From positions 1 to 9,325 of the forward strand of contig JAACDD010000114.1 of assembly GCA_009937085.1 (NCBI GenBank): DNA of 9,325 bases. Direction: 5' to 3'. The notes beneath the pieces are model-generated. The model had not been told where the DNA came from. It made no database searches and saw nothing but the letters and a program-made list of their open reading frames with translations. Shown in pieces: positions 1-6,078 of the stretch; positions within the stretch are counted from its first letter, which is position 1; each line of letters starts with the position of its first letter. The position numbers were made by a program, and so were the translations under genes. The stretch comes from Bacteroidota bacterium (GTDB lineage Bacteria; Bacteroidota; Bacteroidia; Flavobacteriales; Flavobacteriaceae).

Positions 1-93
1 AATGAAGGCGATTTTGGACTATTCCCTTTTCACTTATTGCTGTTTATAGGATTTGGTTTTGTGGCATACAGTTCGATTAAAAACCGCATTTAA
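1..93 (+). CDS. C-terminal end of a membrane protein (partial)
   Basis: Reading frame 1 is open from the left edge to a TAA at 91-93, giving 30 residues. They contain one hydrophobic stretch (about residues 6-23, rich in Phe, Leu and Gly) followed by a short polar, basic tail ending SSIKNRI, as expected for the last transmembrane helix of an inner-membrane protein with a short cytoplasmic tail. The family cannot be named from so little. It converges on the pseudouridine synthase gene, with a single base between the two stop codons. It is called coding because the frame ends exactly at the boundary of the neighbouring gene and because of its membrane-protein composition; 30 open codons alone would be weak evidence. 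Confidence 0.6.
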   Translation, partial: NEGDFGLFPFHLLLFIGFGFVAYSSIKNRI

Positions 94-94
94 A

Positions 95-832
95 CTACAA
101 CATTTTTAGCTGCTGCACTTCGCTTTGCGACAAATGACGCCAATGGCCTCGAGGTAAATCTTTTTTGGTCAATCCAGCAAATAACACCCTGTCAAGCGTT
201 ATCACTTCATAACCAAGATGTTCAAAAATACGGCGTACTATACGGTTTTTCCCAGAGTGAAGCGCAATGCCGACCTCCCTTTTTGAAGCCCCTTGCACAA
301 AACTCACTTCATCAGCTTTTATAGTACCATCGTCAAGATTGATACCACTTTTAATCTGTTGTAAATGTTGTCCACTTACTGTTTTGTCAAGCACAACGTG
401 ATACAATTTTTTAACTCCTGTACTTGGATGTGTGAGCTTTTTTGCTAAATCGCCATCGTTTGTGAAAAGTAACAATCCGGTAGTTGGACGATCAAGTCTA
501 CCCACTGGAACTATGCGTGATTTTGTTGCATTTGAAATCAGATCCATGACTGTTTTGCGGGCTTTTTCATCACGGGTGGTGGTAATAAATCCTTTGGGCT
601 TGTTCAGCAAAACATATTCAGGTTTTTCGGCTTGGAGTTTCTGTCCATCAAAGTGTACCACATCGGTAGGCTTTACTTTATAACCGAGTTCCGTCATGAC
701 TTTATTGTTAACCTTAACAGATCCCAGCGTTATATGCATATCCGCCTCACGACGTGAGCATATCCCCGCATGGGCAATAAACTTGTTTAACCGAATACCC
801 TCTTGAGGTTTTTTTGAATTTTCTTTTTTCAT
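95..832 (-). CDS. rluB: RluB/RsuA-family rRNA pseudouridine synthase
   Basis: Probably isomerises a uridine of 23S rRNA to pseudouridine during ribosome assembly in the cytoplasm. Residues 13-66 form an S4 RNA-binding domain (RLNKFIAHAGICSRREAD at its start). Residues 73-240 are the RsuA/RluB/RluE/RluF catalytic domain. The catalytic aspartate is D114 in VGRLDRPTTGLLLFTNDG, and a second conserved block is GKNRIVRRIFEHLGY (194-208), followed by the LPRGHWRHL C-terminal motif. The length of 245 residues is normal; many Bacteroidota homologues carry a longer Lys/Arg-rich N-terminal extension, here reduced to about 12 residues. ATG start at 832. It lies 59 nt downstream of the UbiA-type gene and has its own -7 box in that gap. 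RluB is the closest match; RluE, RluF or RsuA specificity cannot be excluded. Confidence 0.93.
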   Translation of the reverse strand: MKKENSKKPQEGIRLNKFIAHAGICSRREADMHITLGSVKVNNKVMTELGYKVKPTDVVHFDGQKLQAEKPEYVLLNKPKGFITTTRDEKARKTVMDLISNATKSRIVPVGRLDRPTTGLLLFTNDGDLAKKLTHPSTGVKKLYHVVLDKTVSGQHLQQIKSGINLDDGTIKADEVSFVQGASKREVGIALHSGKNRIVRRIFEHLGYEVITLDRVLFAGLTKKDLPRGHWRHLSQSEVQQLKML

Positions 833-877
833 CGAATTTATATTTCACCGCTAATTGCAGATGCCCAAACGGATGTG

Positions 878-885
878 CAAAAGTA
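878..885 (-). promoter_or_regulatory. Bacteroidota -7 promoter box upstream of rluB
   Basis: Reads TACTTTTG on the minus strand, an exact match to TAnnTTTG, and ends 45 nt before the rluB ATG in the 59-nt gap after the prenyltransferase stop codon. No clear TTTG -33 box lies at the usual distance. It suggests rluB can be transcribed separately from the isoprenoid genes, although read-through is also possible. Confidence 0.5.
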
Positions 886-891
886 AGAAGC

Positions 892-1779
892 CTAAGCGGT
901 TAAGCGTAATAAAGGTAGACTTATTATGCCCAACAAAATAATAAGCCGTACAAATTGAAGCAATAATCCCATATGCCGCGTGGTTTGGACGCGCCAAAGC
1001 AACACCCAAAGAAAGACAAGAAAAATAGCCGCGGCAATAAAATAATACCCCATGGCATTTAAATCAAAAAAGGCGCGTAATACCGCAATAACCAAAAGGG
1101 CACAAAAAATAAGGATACTGATCAGTTGTTTTGTCTTACGCTCGCCCCAAACTGCTGGAAAAGTTTTGTAATTCTGCGCCATATCTCCCTTAATATTATA
1201 CAAGTCCTTTACAAACTCTCGAATGCTTATAAGGGTGTATAAATAAGCGGCATGCGTCAAAATTTCAAGAGAAAAATTATTGTAATAAACCGTAATAGCA
1301 AAGAATGGCACGACCGTTAGCAAAGTGCTCGTAAGCGTTCCAAACCAAAGATCGCGTTTCAATAATGAAGAATATAAAAACATGGCAACCATGTAAGACG
1401 TAAAAAACACCACCGCGCGAAACGAAACATAACTTGCCACCAAAAGTGCTAATATAGAACACGCAAAGTAAACGCCGAGTTTCGTTTTGGCAGAAATATG
1501 ACGCTCCAAAAGGGTTTTTTCTGGGCGATTAATAAGGTCTTTTTCTTCGTCGAAAAAGGCATTAAAAATGTAACCGCCTGAAACGCTAAACCCCGTTGCT
1601 AACACAATGAGCCAAAGGTTTAAGTCCAACACTGTTGGCGCAATATCTTCCGAAGAAAAAATAAAAACCGATGTGAGTAACTGTGCCAACATCAACACTG
1701 AAACATTAACACCACGCACCAATGAAAACAAGCCAATTGCTTGTAAAAACAATTTGGTAGATGAGGACGAAGCGCTCAT
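892..1779 (-). CDS. UbiA-family membrane prenyltransferase (geranylgeranylglycerol-phosphate geranylgeranyltransferase-like)
   Basis: A 295-residue polytopic membrane protein with about eight or nine hydrophobic segments, normal for UbiA prenyltransferases, which join a polyprenyl diphosphate to a lipid or aromatic acceptor using Mg2+ held by two Asp-rich motifs. Motif 1 is at 73-81 (NAFFDEEKD, then LINRPEK); it keeps N73, D77 and D81, but the usual second-position Asp is A74. Motif 2 is at 192-199 (DLYNIKGD) followed by KTFPAVWG, with D192 and D199 kept. The INRPEK and KTFP-VxG blocks resemble the digeranylgeranylglyceryl-phosphate synthase branch, the usual database name for Bacteroidota members. 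The acceptor is not proven: a quinone, heme O or ether-lipid product is possible. ATG start one base after the mevalonate kinase stop codon, so the two are probably translationally coupled. It is the natural user of polyprenyl diphosphate made from the two upstream genes' product. Confidence 0.85.
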   Translation of the reverse strand: MSASSSSTKLFLQAIGLFSLVRGVNVSVLMLAQLLTSVFIFSSEDIAPTVLDLNLWLIVLATGFSVSGGYIFNAFFDEEKDLINRPEKTLLERHISAKTKLGVYFACSILALLVASYVSFRAVVFFTSYMVAMFLYSSLLKRDLWFGTLTSTLLTVVPFFAITVYYNNFSLEILTHAAYLYTLISIREFVKDLYNIKGDMAQNYKTFPAVWGERKTKQLISILIFCALLVIAVLRAFFDLNAMGYYFIAAAIFLVFLWVLLWRVQTTRHMGLLLQFVRLIILLGIISLPLLRLTA

Positions 1780-1780
1780 G

Positions 1781-2710
1781 TTAGAATGTATAAACGACCT
1801 CTAATTTATGGTCAGAAAGAAGTGCTTTTGCTTTGGGTAAATCTTGGGTGAAACCAAGAATATACCCGCCACCACCAGAACCACAAAGTTTTAGGTAGTA
1901 AGCGTTTGTGTCTAAGCCCGTTTTCCAAAGTTCAAGAAAACGCTTTGGAATCATGGGGCTAAAGTGGTCCAAAACCACGGAAGATAATTTTTTCACATCA
2001 GAAAAAAGGGATTGTATATTCCCTTTTAAAAAATGCTCAATACAGCGATCGGATATGGTAATAAATTCATCTTTCATCATTTTACGAAAAGCAGGTGCCT
2101 CAAAATTGTCTAAGAAAATAGATACCAAAGGCGCTGTTTCGCTTGTCATACCGCTATCTAATAAAAATACAGCAGCTTTGCCATGTTGTGACTGTGATGG
2201 AATTCCAGTTGGCTCAATGTCCGATTTGGAATGAATTAAAATAGGAAGACTTAAAAAACTATTCAGCGGATCAAGTCCAGAAGATTTGCCATGAAAAAAA
2301 GACTCCATTGCGGCAAAAATAGTTTTGAGCTTGGTCAGTTTAGAACGCGTTAAATTTTCTAAAACTGTAATTTTTTCAATGGCATAGCGATCATAAATTG
2401 CCGCTACCAACGCACCACTACTTCCAACGCCATAGCCTTGAGGAATACTGCTGTCAAAATACATGCCTTTTTCAATATCAGCAGTTAGTCTGTCCAGTTC
2501 AAATTGCACTAAATCGATATCTAAAGTAGCAAGGTGTTGCGCAAATTCTCGAAGTTTTTTATTGGAAGAAACTGCCTTTTCAGAAGCGCTATCGTCCATG
2601 CGAAGTGCGCCTTTGTAATAGTTATACGGAATAGAAAGGCCTTTGGAGTTTTTAATGATACCATACTCTCCAAAAAGCAAAATCTTAGCGTAAAAAAGTG
2701 GTCCTTTCAC
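1781..2710 (-). CDS. mvk: Mevalonate kinase (GHMP kinase family)
   Basis: Phosphorylates mevalonate to 5-phosphomevalonate with ATP (EC 2.7.1.36), the first kinase of the mevalonate route to isopentenyl diphosphate. GHMP motif 1 is at 9-16 (KILLFGEY, where many homologues have GEH). The ATP-binding motif 2 is at 90-100 (PQGYGVGSSGA). Next comes ESFFHGKSSGLDP (136-148), with E136 the probable Mg2+ ligand and D147 the probable catalytic base. Motif 3 is at 276-286 (CGSGGGGYILG). At 309 residues it is of normal length. It starts with GTG at 2710; upstream in frame there is no start codon before the stop of the preceding gene, and the N-terminus MKGPLFYAKILLFGEYG is what I would expect for flavobacterial homologues. 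It lies 9 nt after mvaD and 1 nt before the prenyltransferase. Phosphomevalonate kinase is also GHMP and is the main alternative, but the GxSSGLDP block favours mevalonate kinase. Confidence 0.88.
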   Translation of the reverse strand: MKGPLFYAKILLFGEYGIIKNSKGLSIPYNYYKGALRMDDSASEKAVSSNKKLREFAQHLATLDIDLVQFELDRLTADIEKGMYFDSSIPQGYGVGSSGALVAAIYDRYAIEKITVLENLTRSKLTKLKTIFAAMESFFHGKSSGLDPLNSFLSLPILIHSKSDIEPTGIPSQSQHGKAAVFLLDSGMTSETAPLVSIFLDNFEAPAFRKMMKDEFITISDRCIEHFLKGNIQSLFSDVKKLSSVVLDHFSPMIPKRFLELWKTGLDTNAYYLKLCGSGGGGYILGFTQDLPKAKALLSDHKLEVVYTF

Positions 2711-2719
2711 AACACAAAC

Positions 2720-3793
2720 TTAGTACTTTTTTATTCCTGTGCCAACCTTATCGTGTACACATTGTCTGTATTGACAAAATTGAAGGAGTTCAGCTTCAAT
2801 AAATTGGTTTACTGCTTCTGCAACATTGTTTGGGTAGAGCACATGCACGTTTGCACCTGCATCGAGGGTAAAGCAAACCGGAATACCCGTTTCTTTTCTG
2901 AACATCCATATTCTATTAATCACGCTAAGCGTATTGGGTTCCATCAAAATAAAGTACGGATCAGAAGTCATCATCATTGCATGAAGATGTAAAGCTTCTT
3001 TCTCTACAATCGCTATAAAAGCATCTAAGTCGCCTTGCTGTAAAATGGGTAAAAGCTCAGCGAGGTGGTCGTTGGCTTGCGCAAAGCGTTGTTCGGCGTA
3101 TGGATGCTGATGCATCAATTTGTGCCCTAGGGTACTACTTACTTGTTTTTGACCTTTGTCGATCAATAAAATAGCATCACAAAAATCTGTAAAAACAGGA
3201 TGGATATTAGCTGCGGTAACTGCAAATAAATCTGTTGAATTTGATATTGCAGCATGAGATCCCCATGCCATCATTGGACCTTGCGTACTGCGGCAAGCAC
3301 TTCCAGAACCCAATCGTGCTAAAAACGAAATTTTACTCATTTTATCTTCTTCAGAAAGCGGAACAAATTGAGATTCTAAATCAACCAAACATGCCGCTAA
3401 AGCAGCCATGGAAGAAGCTGAAGATGCAATTCCACTACTATGCGGAAATGTATTTTGAGATGTTATTGTCAATTTGTAATGTGCCAAAAAAGGCTGATAC
3501 GGCAATATATTGGCAAAAAAGGCTTCCAATTTTGGTCGAAAGCTCGGCTTTTCTTCGCCTTCAAAAACAATGGAAAACGTAACTTTTTCTGAAGGTTCTT
3601 CTAACAGAGTGAAGGCAACTTCTGTTTTAGTAACCGCATTGGAAAGTGTAAAGCTTACCGATGCATTTTTAGGCAGCTGCGGAGCGGTTTTCCCCCAATA
3701 TTTAACAAGGGCAATGTTACTTGGTGCTTGCCAGCGGGTGGTAAAACTATCTTTTGTGAGTTGTGCATTTTTTGCAACAAAGCGTTGTTCCAT
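2720..3793 (-). CDS. mvaD: Diphosphomevalonate decarboxylase
   Basis: Converts 5-diphosphomevalonate to isopentenyl diphosphate, with ATP consumption and loss of CO2 (EC 4.1.1.33), the last step of the classical mevalonate pathway. Numbered from the ATG, residues 24-35 read PSNIALVKYWGK; K31 corresponds to the active-site lysine of the yeast enzyme. GHMP motif 2 is at 121-128 (GIASSASS). The substrate-binding block RLGSGSACRS is at 160-169. TLDAGAN at 309-315 contains the catalytic aspartate D311; most homologues have DAGPN. Having both the lysine and the aspartate argues for a true decarboxylase rather than an archaeal mevalonate-3-kinase-type relative. Length 357 residues, normal. An in-frame TTG three codons upstream (3802) is less likely because it would lie inside the -7 promoter box. 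It appears to be the first gene of the isoprenoid operon. Confidence 0.93.
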   Translation of the reverse strand: MEQRFVAKNAQLTKDSFTTRWQAPSNIALVKYWGKTAPQLPKNASVSFTLSNAVTKTEVAFTLLEEPSEKVTFSIVFEGEEKPSFRPKLEAFFANILPYQPFLAHYKLTITSQNTFPHSSGIASSASSMAALAACLVDLESQFVPLSEEDKMSKISFLARLGSGSACRSTQGPMMAWGSHAAISNSTDLFAVTAANIHPVFTDFCDAILLIDKGQKQVSSTLGHKLMHQHPYAEQRFAQANDHLAELLPILQQGDLDAFIAIVEKEALHLHAMMMTSDPYFILMEPNTLSVINRIWMFRKETGIPVCFTLDAGANVHVLYPNNVAEAVNQFIEAELLQFCQYRQCVHDKVGTGIKKY

Positions 3794-3799
3794 AGCTGA

Positions 3800-3807
3800 C
3801 AAATATA
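3800..3807 (-). promoter_or_regulatory. -7 promoter box of the mvaD-mvk-prenyltransferase operon
   Basis: Reads TATATTTG on the minus strand, an exact TAnnTTTG match, with only six bases between it and the mvaD ATG at 3793. Transcription should start at or within a few bases of the ATG, giving a very short or absent leader. No -33 TTTG is found at the usual 17-23 nt spacing (a TTG at 3838-3840 is about 30 nt away). Confidence 0.5.
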
Positions 3808-3833
3808 CAACCTATAGTTTTTTGGTTCTGTCA

Positions 3834-3867
3834 TTTGCAACACTTAATTGGATTATTGTTATTTTTG
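3834..3867 (+). promoter_or_regulatory. Two-box Bacteroidota promoter for the four-helix membrane protein gene
   Basis: TTTG at 3834-3837 (-33 box), a 22-nt spacer and TATTTTTG at 3860-3867 (-7 box) fit the flavobacterial consensus TTG-N17-23-TAnnTTTG. The predicted transcript start is near 3871-3875, about 20 nt before the ATG at 3892. It is the only promoter in the window where both boxes are visible, and it shares the 98-nt divergent region with the mvaD promoter. Confidence 0.6.
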
Positions 3868-3891
3868 AAACACTTAACCAAAATAAATATT

Positions 3892-4305
3892 ATGTTTTCT
3901 AAATCTATCCTTTGGTCTACCATCGTGGTCTTTGTGTTTTTCTTTATCACACCATACTTTTTTTATTGGGCTACAGCTTCGTGTATTCAAGAATATGTAC
4001 GCATTGATATTAGCCGGCCAGACAATGAACTAAATCTCGGGCTACTTGCCTTTGGTGTTTTACTGCTCTCCTATGCTTTTGTTCATATATTTCACAAATG
4101 GTCTGGCGGAATATTTAGCAATAAAAACGGATTTATTTTTGGCTTCTGGGCTTCGCTTTTAGTAGTCGTATCCATGAGTTTGATACGATATGCAACACAA
4201 AACGCTTTTGAAGCTCCTATATATATTTTAGATGGGATTTATTGGACTGCAATGTATGCAGTTGGTGGTGTTTTAATAGCTGTCGTTTCTAGAAAAACGA
4301 GTTAA
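3892..4305 (+). CDS. Small four-helix membrane protein, function unknown
   Basis: 137 residues with four predicted membrane helices: about 7-27 (very rich in Phe), 48-70, 82-104 and 112-132. Between helices 1 and 2 is a polar loop containing IQEYVRIDISRPDNELNLG, and the C-terminal tail is short and basic (SRKTS). I recognise no catalytic motif or named family. The ATG at 3892 is chosen because it lies about 20 nt after a good two-box promoter and is followed by a typical membrane start; an in-frame TTG at 3835 would place the start upstream of the predicted transcript. The gene stands alone: it diverges from mvaD and converges on the NifU-like gene with a 25-nt gap. A house-keeping or envelope role is possible, but the context gives no function. 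Confidence 0.85.
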   Translation: MFSKSILWSTIVVFVFFFITPYFFYWATASCIQEYVRIDISRPDNELNLGLLAFGVLLLSYAFVHIFHKWSGGIFSNKNGFIFGFWASLLVVVSMSLIRYATQNAFEAPIYILDGIYWTAMYAVGGVLIAVVSRKTS

Positions 4306-4330
4306 ATCTTAAAGATTATTAAATGAGGTT

Positions 4331-4561
4331 TTAGTCCACATTCACCACTTCCTTAATCTCGGGAGCGTATTTTTTAATGGTTAGCTCAACGCCTTGTTTT
4401 AGCGTCATTTGGTTTACGGAACACCCCACGCAGGCGCCCATAAGTTGCACCTTAACGGTTTGGTCTTCAATACCCAAAAGCGCAATATCGCCACCATCCG
4501 ATTTTAAAAACGGTCTGATTTCCTCAAGAGCTTGTTCAATACGTTGATTAAGGTCGTTCAT
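4331..4561 (-). CDS. NifU C-terminal-domain (Nfu-type) iron-sulfur protein
   Basis: A 76-residue protein made almost entirely of one NifU C-terminal domain. The core reads FLKSDGGDIALL (18-29), then GACVGCSVNQMTLKQGVE (42-59), with the C44-x-x-C47 pair that in this family binds a [4Fe-4S] cluster between two subunits, and ends with a PEIKEVV strand. Such proteins carry a cluster from the SUF or ISC scaffold to target enzymes in the cytoplasm. Length is typical for stand-alone Nfu proteins; there is no NfuA-type degenerate A-type domain. ATG at 4561, with 3 nt between it and the mrp stop codon, so the two are almost certainly co-translated. That pairing with an Mrp ATPase supports a shared role in cluster delivery. 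Confidence 0.93.
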   Translation of the reverse strand: MNDLNQRIEQALEEIRPFLKSDGGDIALLGIEDQTVKVQLMGACVGCSVNQMTLKQGVELTIKKYAPEIKEVVNVD

Positions 4562-4564
4562 AAC

Positions 4565-5706
4565 TTATTTTTTAGTAACGGCAGCGCAACCTGCCATTGT
4601 GGTTATTTTAATTGCCGCTGTAGGTGGTAAATGTTCGTTGCGAGACACAACTTCTTGAACCACTTCTCTAGTCACTTTAATTAAAGCATCGGAAACAGCT
4701 GTTGCTTCTTGCATGGCCGCTGGACGTCCAATATCTCCTGCCTCGCGAATACTTTGTACCAAAGGTAATTCGCCCAAGAATGGCACACCCAAATCGGCAG
4801 CCAAATAGCGCGCTCCCTCTTTACCAAAAATATAATATTTGTTCTCTGGAAGTTCTTCAGGAGTAAAATACGCCATGTTTTCAATAACGCCCAACACAGG
4901 TACTTGAATGTTTTCTTGCTGGAACATCGCTACGCCTTTCTTGGCGTCAGGAAGCGCAACCGTTTGTGGTGTACTCACCACTACTGCACCCGTTATGGGT
5001 AATGACTGCATAATGCTCAAATGAATATCCCCTGTGCCAGGAGGCAAGTCAATCAACAAAAAGTCAAGTTCGCCCCAAGCAGCATCAAAAATCATTTGAT
5101 TCAACGCTTTTGCAGCCATAGGTCCGCGCCAAATAACAGCTTGATCCGGTTTAGTGAAAAACCCAATGGATAACAATTTGACTCCAAAATTTTCTATCGG
5201 AACCATCTTAGATACTCCATCGATATTTTTTGCTAATGGCTTTTCGTTAGCCACATCAAACATCAACGGCATAGATGGGCCGTAAATATCCGCATCTAAA
5301 ACGCCAACTTTAAACCCCATATTGGCTAATGAAACTGCCAAATTTGCGGTAACGGTAGATTTCCCTACACCGCCTTTCCCAGATGCAATGGCTACAATAT
5401 TCTGAATCCCAGGAATAGGTTTTCCTTTAATTAGATTGGGATTTTGCTTTTTCTCGGGAGCATTAACCGTAATATTCACCGCGATTTTTGCCTTTTCATA
5501 AACGTCATCATGAATGGCTTTCATCACAGAAACCTCAACTTTTTTCTTCGCTTGCAACGCAGGATTGGTCATGGCAATATCCACCACAACCTCATCACCA
5601 AAAATATTGATGTTTTTAACCGCATCAGCTTCCATCAAATTTTTCCTTTCTCCTGGCAAACTAATAGATGTCAATGCCTTTCGATTGCAGCGCGTGTAAT
5701 TTTCAT
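4565..5706 (-). CDS. mrp: Mrp/ApbC-type iron-sulfur carrier ATPase, with an apparent 1-nt frameshift near its 5' end
   Basis: P-loop ATPase of the Mrp/NBP35 family, thought to bind and transfer Fe-S clusters in the cytoplasm. Numbered for the frame-corrected protein (380 residues): a MIP18/DUF59 domain fills about 1-85, a deviant Walker A is at 109-118 (SGKGGVGKST), DADIYGPS at 138-145, and Walker B with switch LLIDLPPGTGD at 217-227. The CxxC pair that bridges the cluster in ApbC/NBP35 is missing: the stretch at 277-288 reads NMAYFTPEELPE, and the only cysteine is C374 near the C-terminus. The natural start, ATG at 5706, gives ten plausible residues and then TGA at 5671-5673; one extra base in the A-run at 5679-5681 joins it to the main frame. 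As written, intact translation could begin at ATG 5635 (356 residues, first domain shortened) or run from an implausible ATG at 5773. Confidence 0.9.
5671..5683 (-). other. Apparent single-base deletion breaking the mrp N-terminus
   Basis: On the minus strand this reads CGAAAGGCATTGA. From ATG 5706 the codons give MKITRAAIERH and then stop at TGA. With GAAAAGG instead of GAAAGG the frame becomes MKITRAAIEK followed by ALTSISLPGERKN, matching the usual Mrp start pattern of a short helix ending in KAL, then a segment ending in GE-KN. The -7 box 19 nt upstream of the ATG supports ATG 5706 as the true start. The site is not a standard X-XXY-YYZ slippery heptamer, so programmed frameshifting is unlikely. 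Confidence 0.8.
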
Positions 5707-5724
5707 TAAATCTAAATAAGAATA

Positions 5725-5732
5725 CAAATATA
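5725..5732 (-). promoter_or_regulatory. -7 promoter box upstream of mrp
   Basis: Reads TATATTTG on the minus strand (exact TAnnTTTG) in the 48-nt gap between the ATL stop codon and the mrp ATG at 5706. The predicted transcript start is near 5720, leaving a leader of roughly 14 nt. No -33 TTTG is visible. It would give mrp and the NifU-like gene a transcript separate from the upstream two-component/trmB genes. Confidence 0.5.
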
Positions 5733-5754
5733 GGGCATCGGGTTAAGAAACCAC

Positions 5755-6078
5755 CTATTCGTTTGGATTCCACAGTGCGGCATCAAAATCTTGAATTTGG
5801 TCGTCAATAACAGTATGCCCTTCAGCTTCTAAAAGCTGCTGCATGGTGTTTATACCACCAAAATGATGCTTCCCTGTAAGTACACCGTTTCGGTTAACCA
5901 CACGATGCGCAGGAACATCATGTAAGGTATGTGCAGCATTCATGGCATAGCCTACCGTTCTTGCACTACGCGCAGCACCCAAAAAAAGAGCAATGGCGCC
6001 ATAAGTTGTTACTTTTCCGTAAGGCACTTGCCGTACCACTTCGTATACGCGTTCAAAAAAATCATGCTGTTGGGACAT
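5755..6078 (-). CDS. Alkyltransferase-like (ATL) DNA-binding protein of the MGMT family
   Basis: 107 residues covering only the DNA-binding domain of O6-methylguanine-DNA methyltransferases. The helix-turn-helix region runs from VPYGKVTTYGAIA (18-30) to SARTVGYAMN (38-47). Y26 and R40 are in the positions of the nucleotide-flipping tyrosine and arginine finger. The active-site motif PCHRV is replaced by P56-A57-H58-R59-V60, so the acceptor cysteine is absent and the protein cannot demethylate DNA. ATL proteins of this kind bind O6-alkylguanine and, in the cases studied, pass the lesion to nucleotide excision repair. The ATG at 6078 is chosen because family similarity begins there; a longer frame to 6243 lies inside trmB. 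It overlaps the trmB 3' end by 17 nt, which suggests translational coupling. Confidence 0.92.
   Translation of the reverse strand: MSQQHDFFERVYEVVRQVPYGKVTTYGAIALFLGAARSARTVGYAMNAAHTLHDVPAHRVVNRNGVLTGKHHFGGINTMQQLLEAEGHTVIDDQIQDFDAALWNPNE

Noticed and set aside
3835..3891. TTG start at 3835 for the four-helix membrane protein
   Set aside because: It lies upstream of the -7 box at 3860-3867 and so would not be on the predicted transcript; the ATG at 3892 is well placed.
4305..4317. AATCTT-A-AAGATT inverted repeat between the convergent membrane protein and NifU-like genes
   Set aside because: Six A/T-rich base pairs with no room for a stable loop and no T-tract; too weak to call a terminator.
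5674..5690. Programmed -1 ribosomal frameshifting in mrp
   Set aside because: The local sequence C-GAA-AGG is not a slippery heptamer, no upstream pairing element is evident, and Mrp proteins are not known to use frameshifting.
5707..5773. N-terminal extension of mrp from ATG 5773
   Set aside because: It overlaps the end of the ATL gene, starts upstream of the predicted mrp promoter, and its first 32 residues are unlike any Mrp start; better explained by a frameshift.
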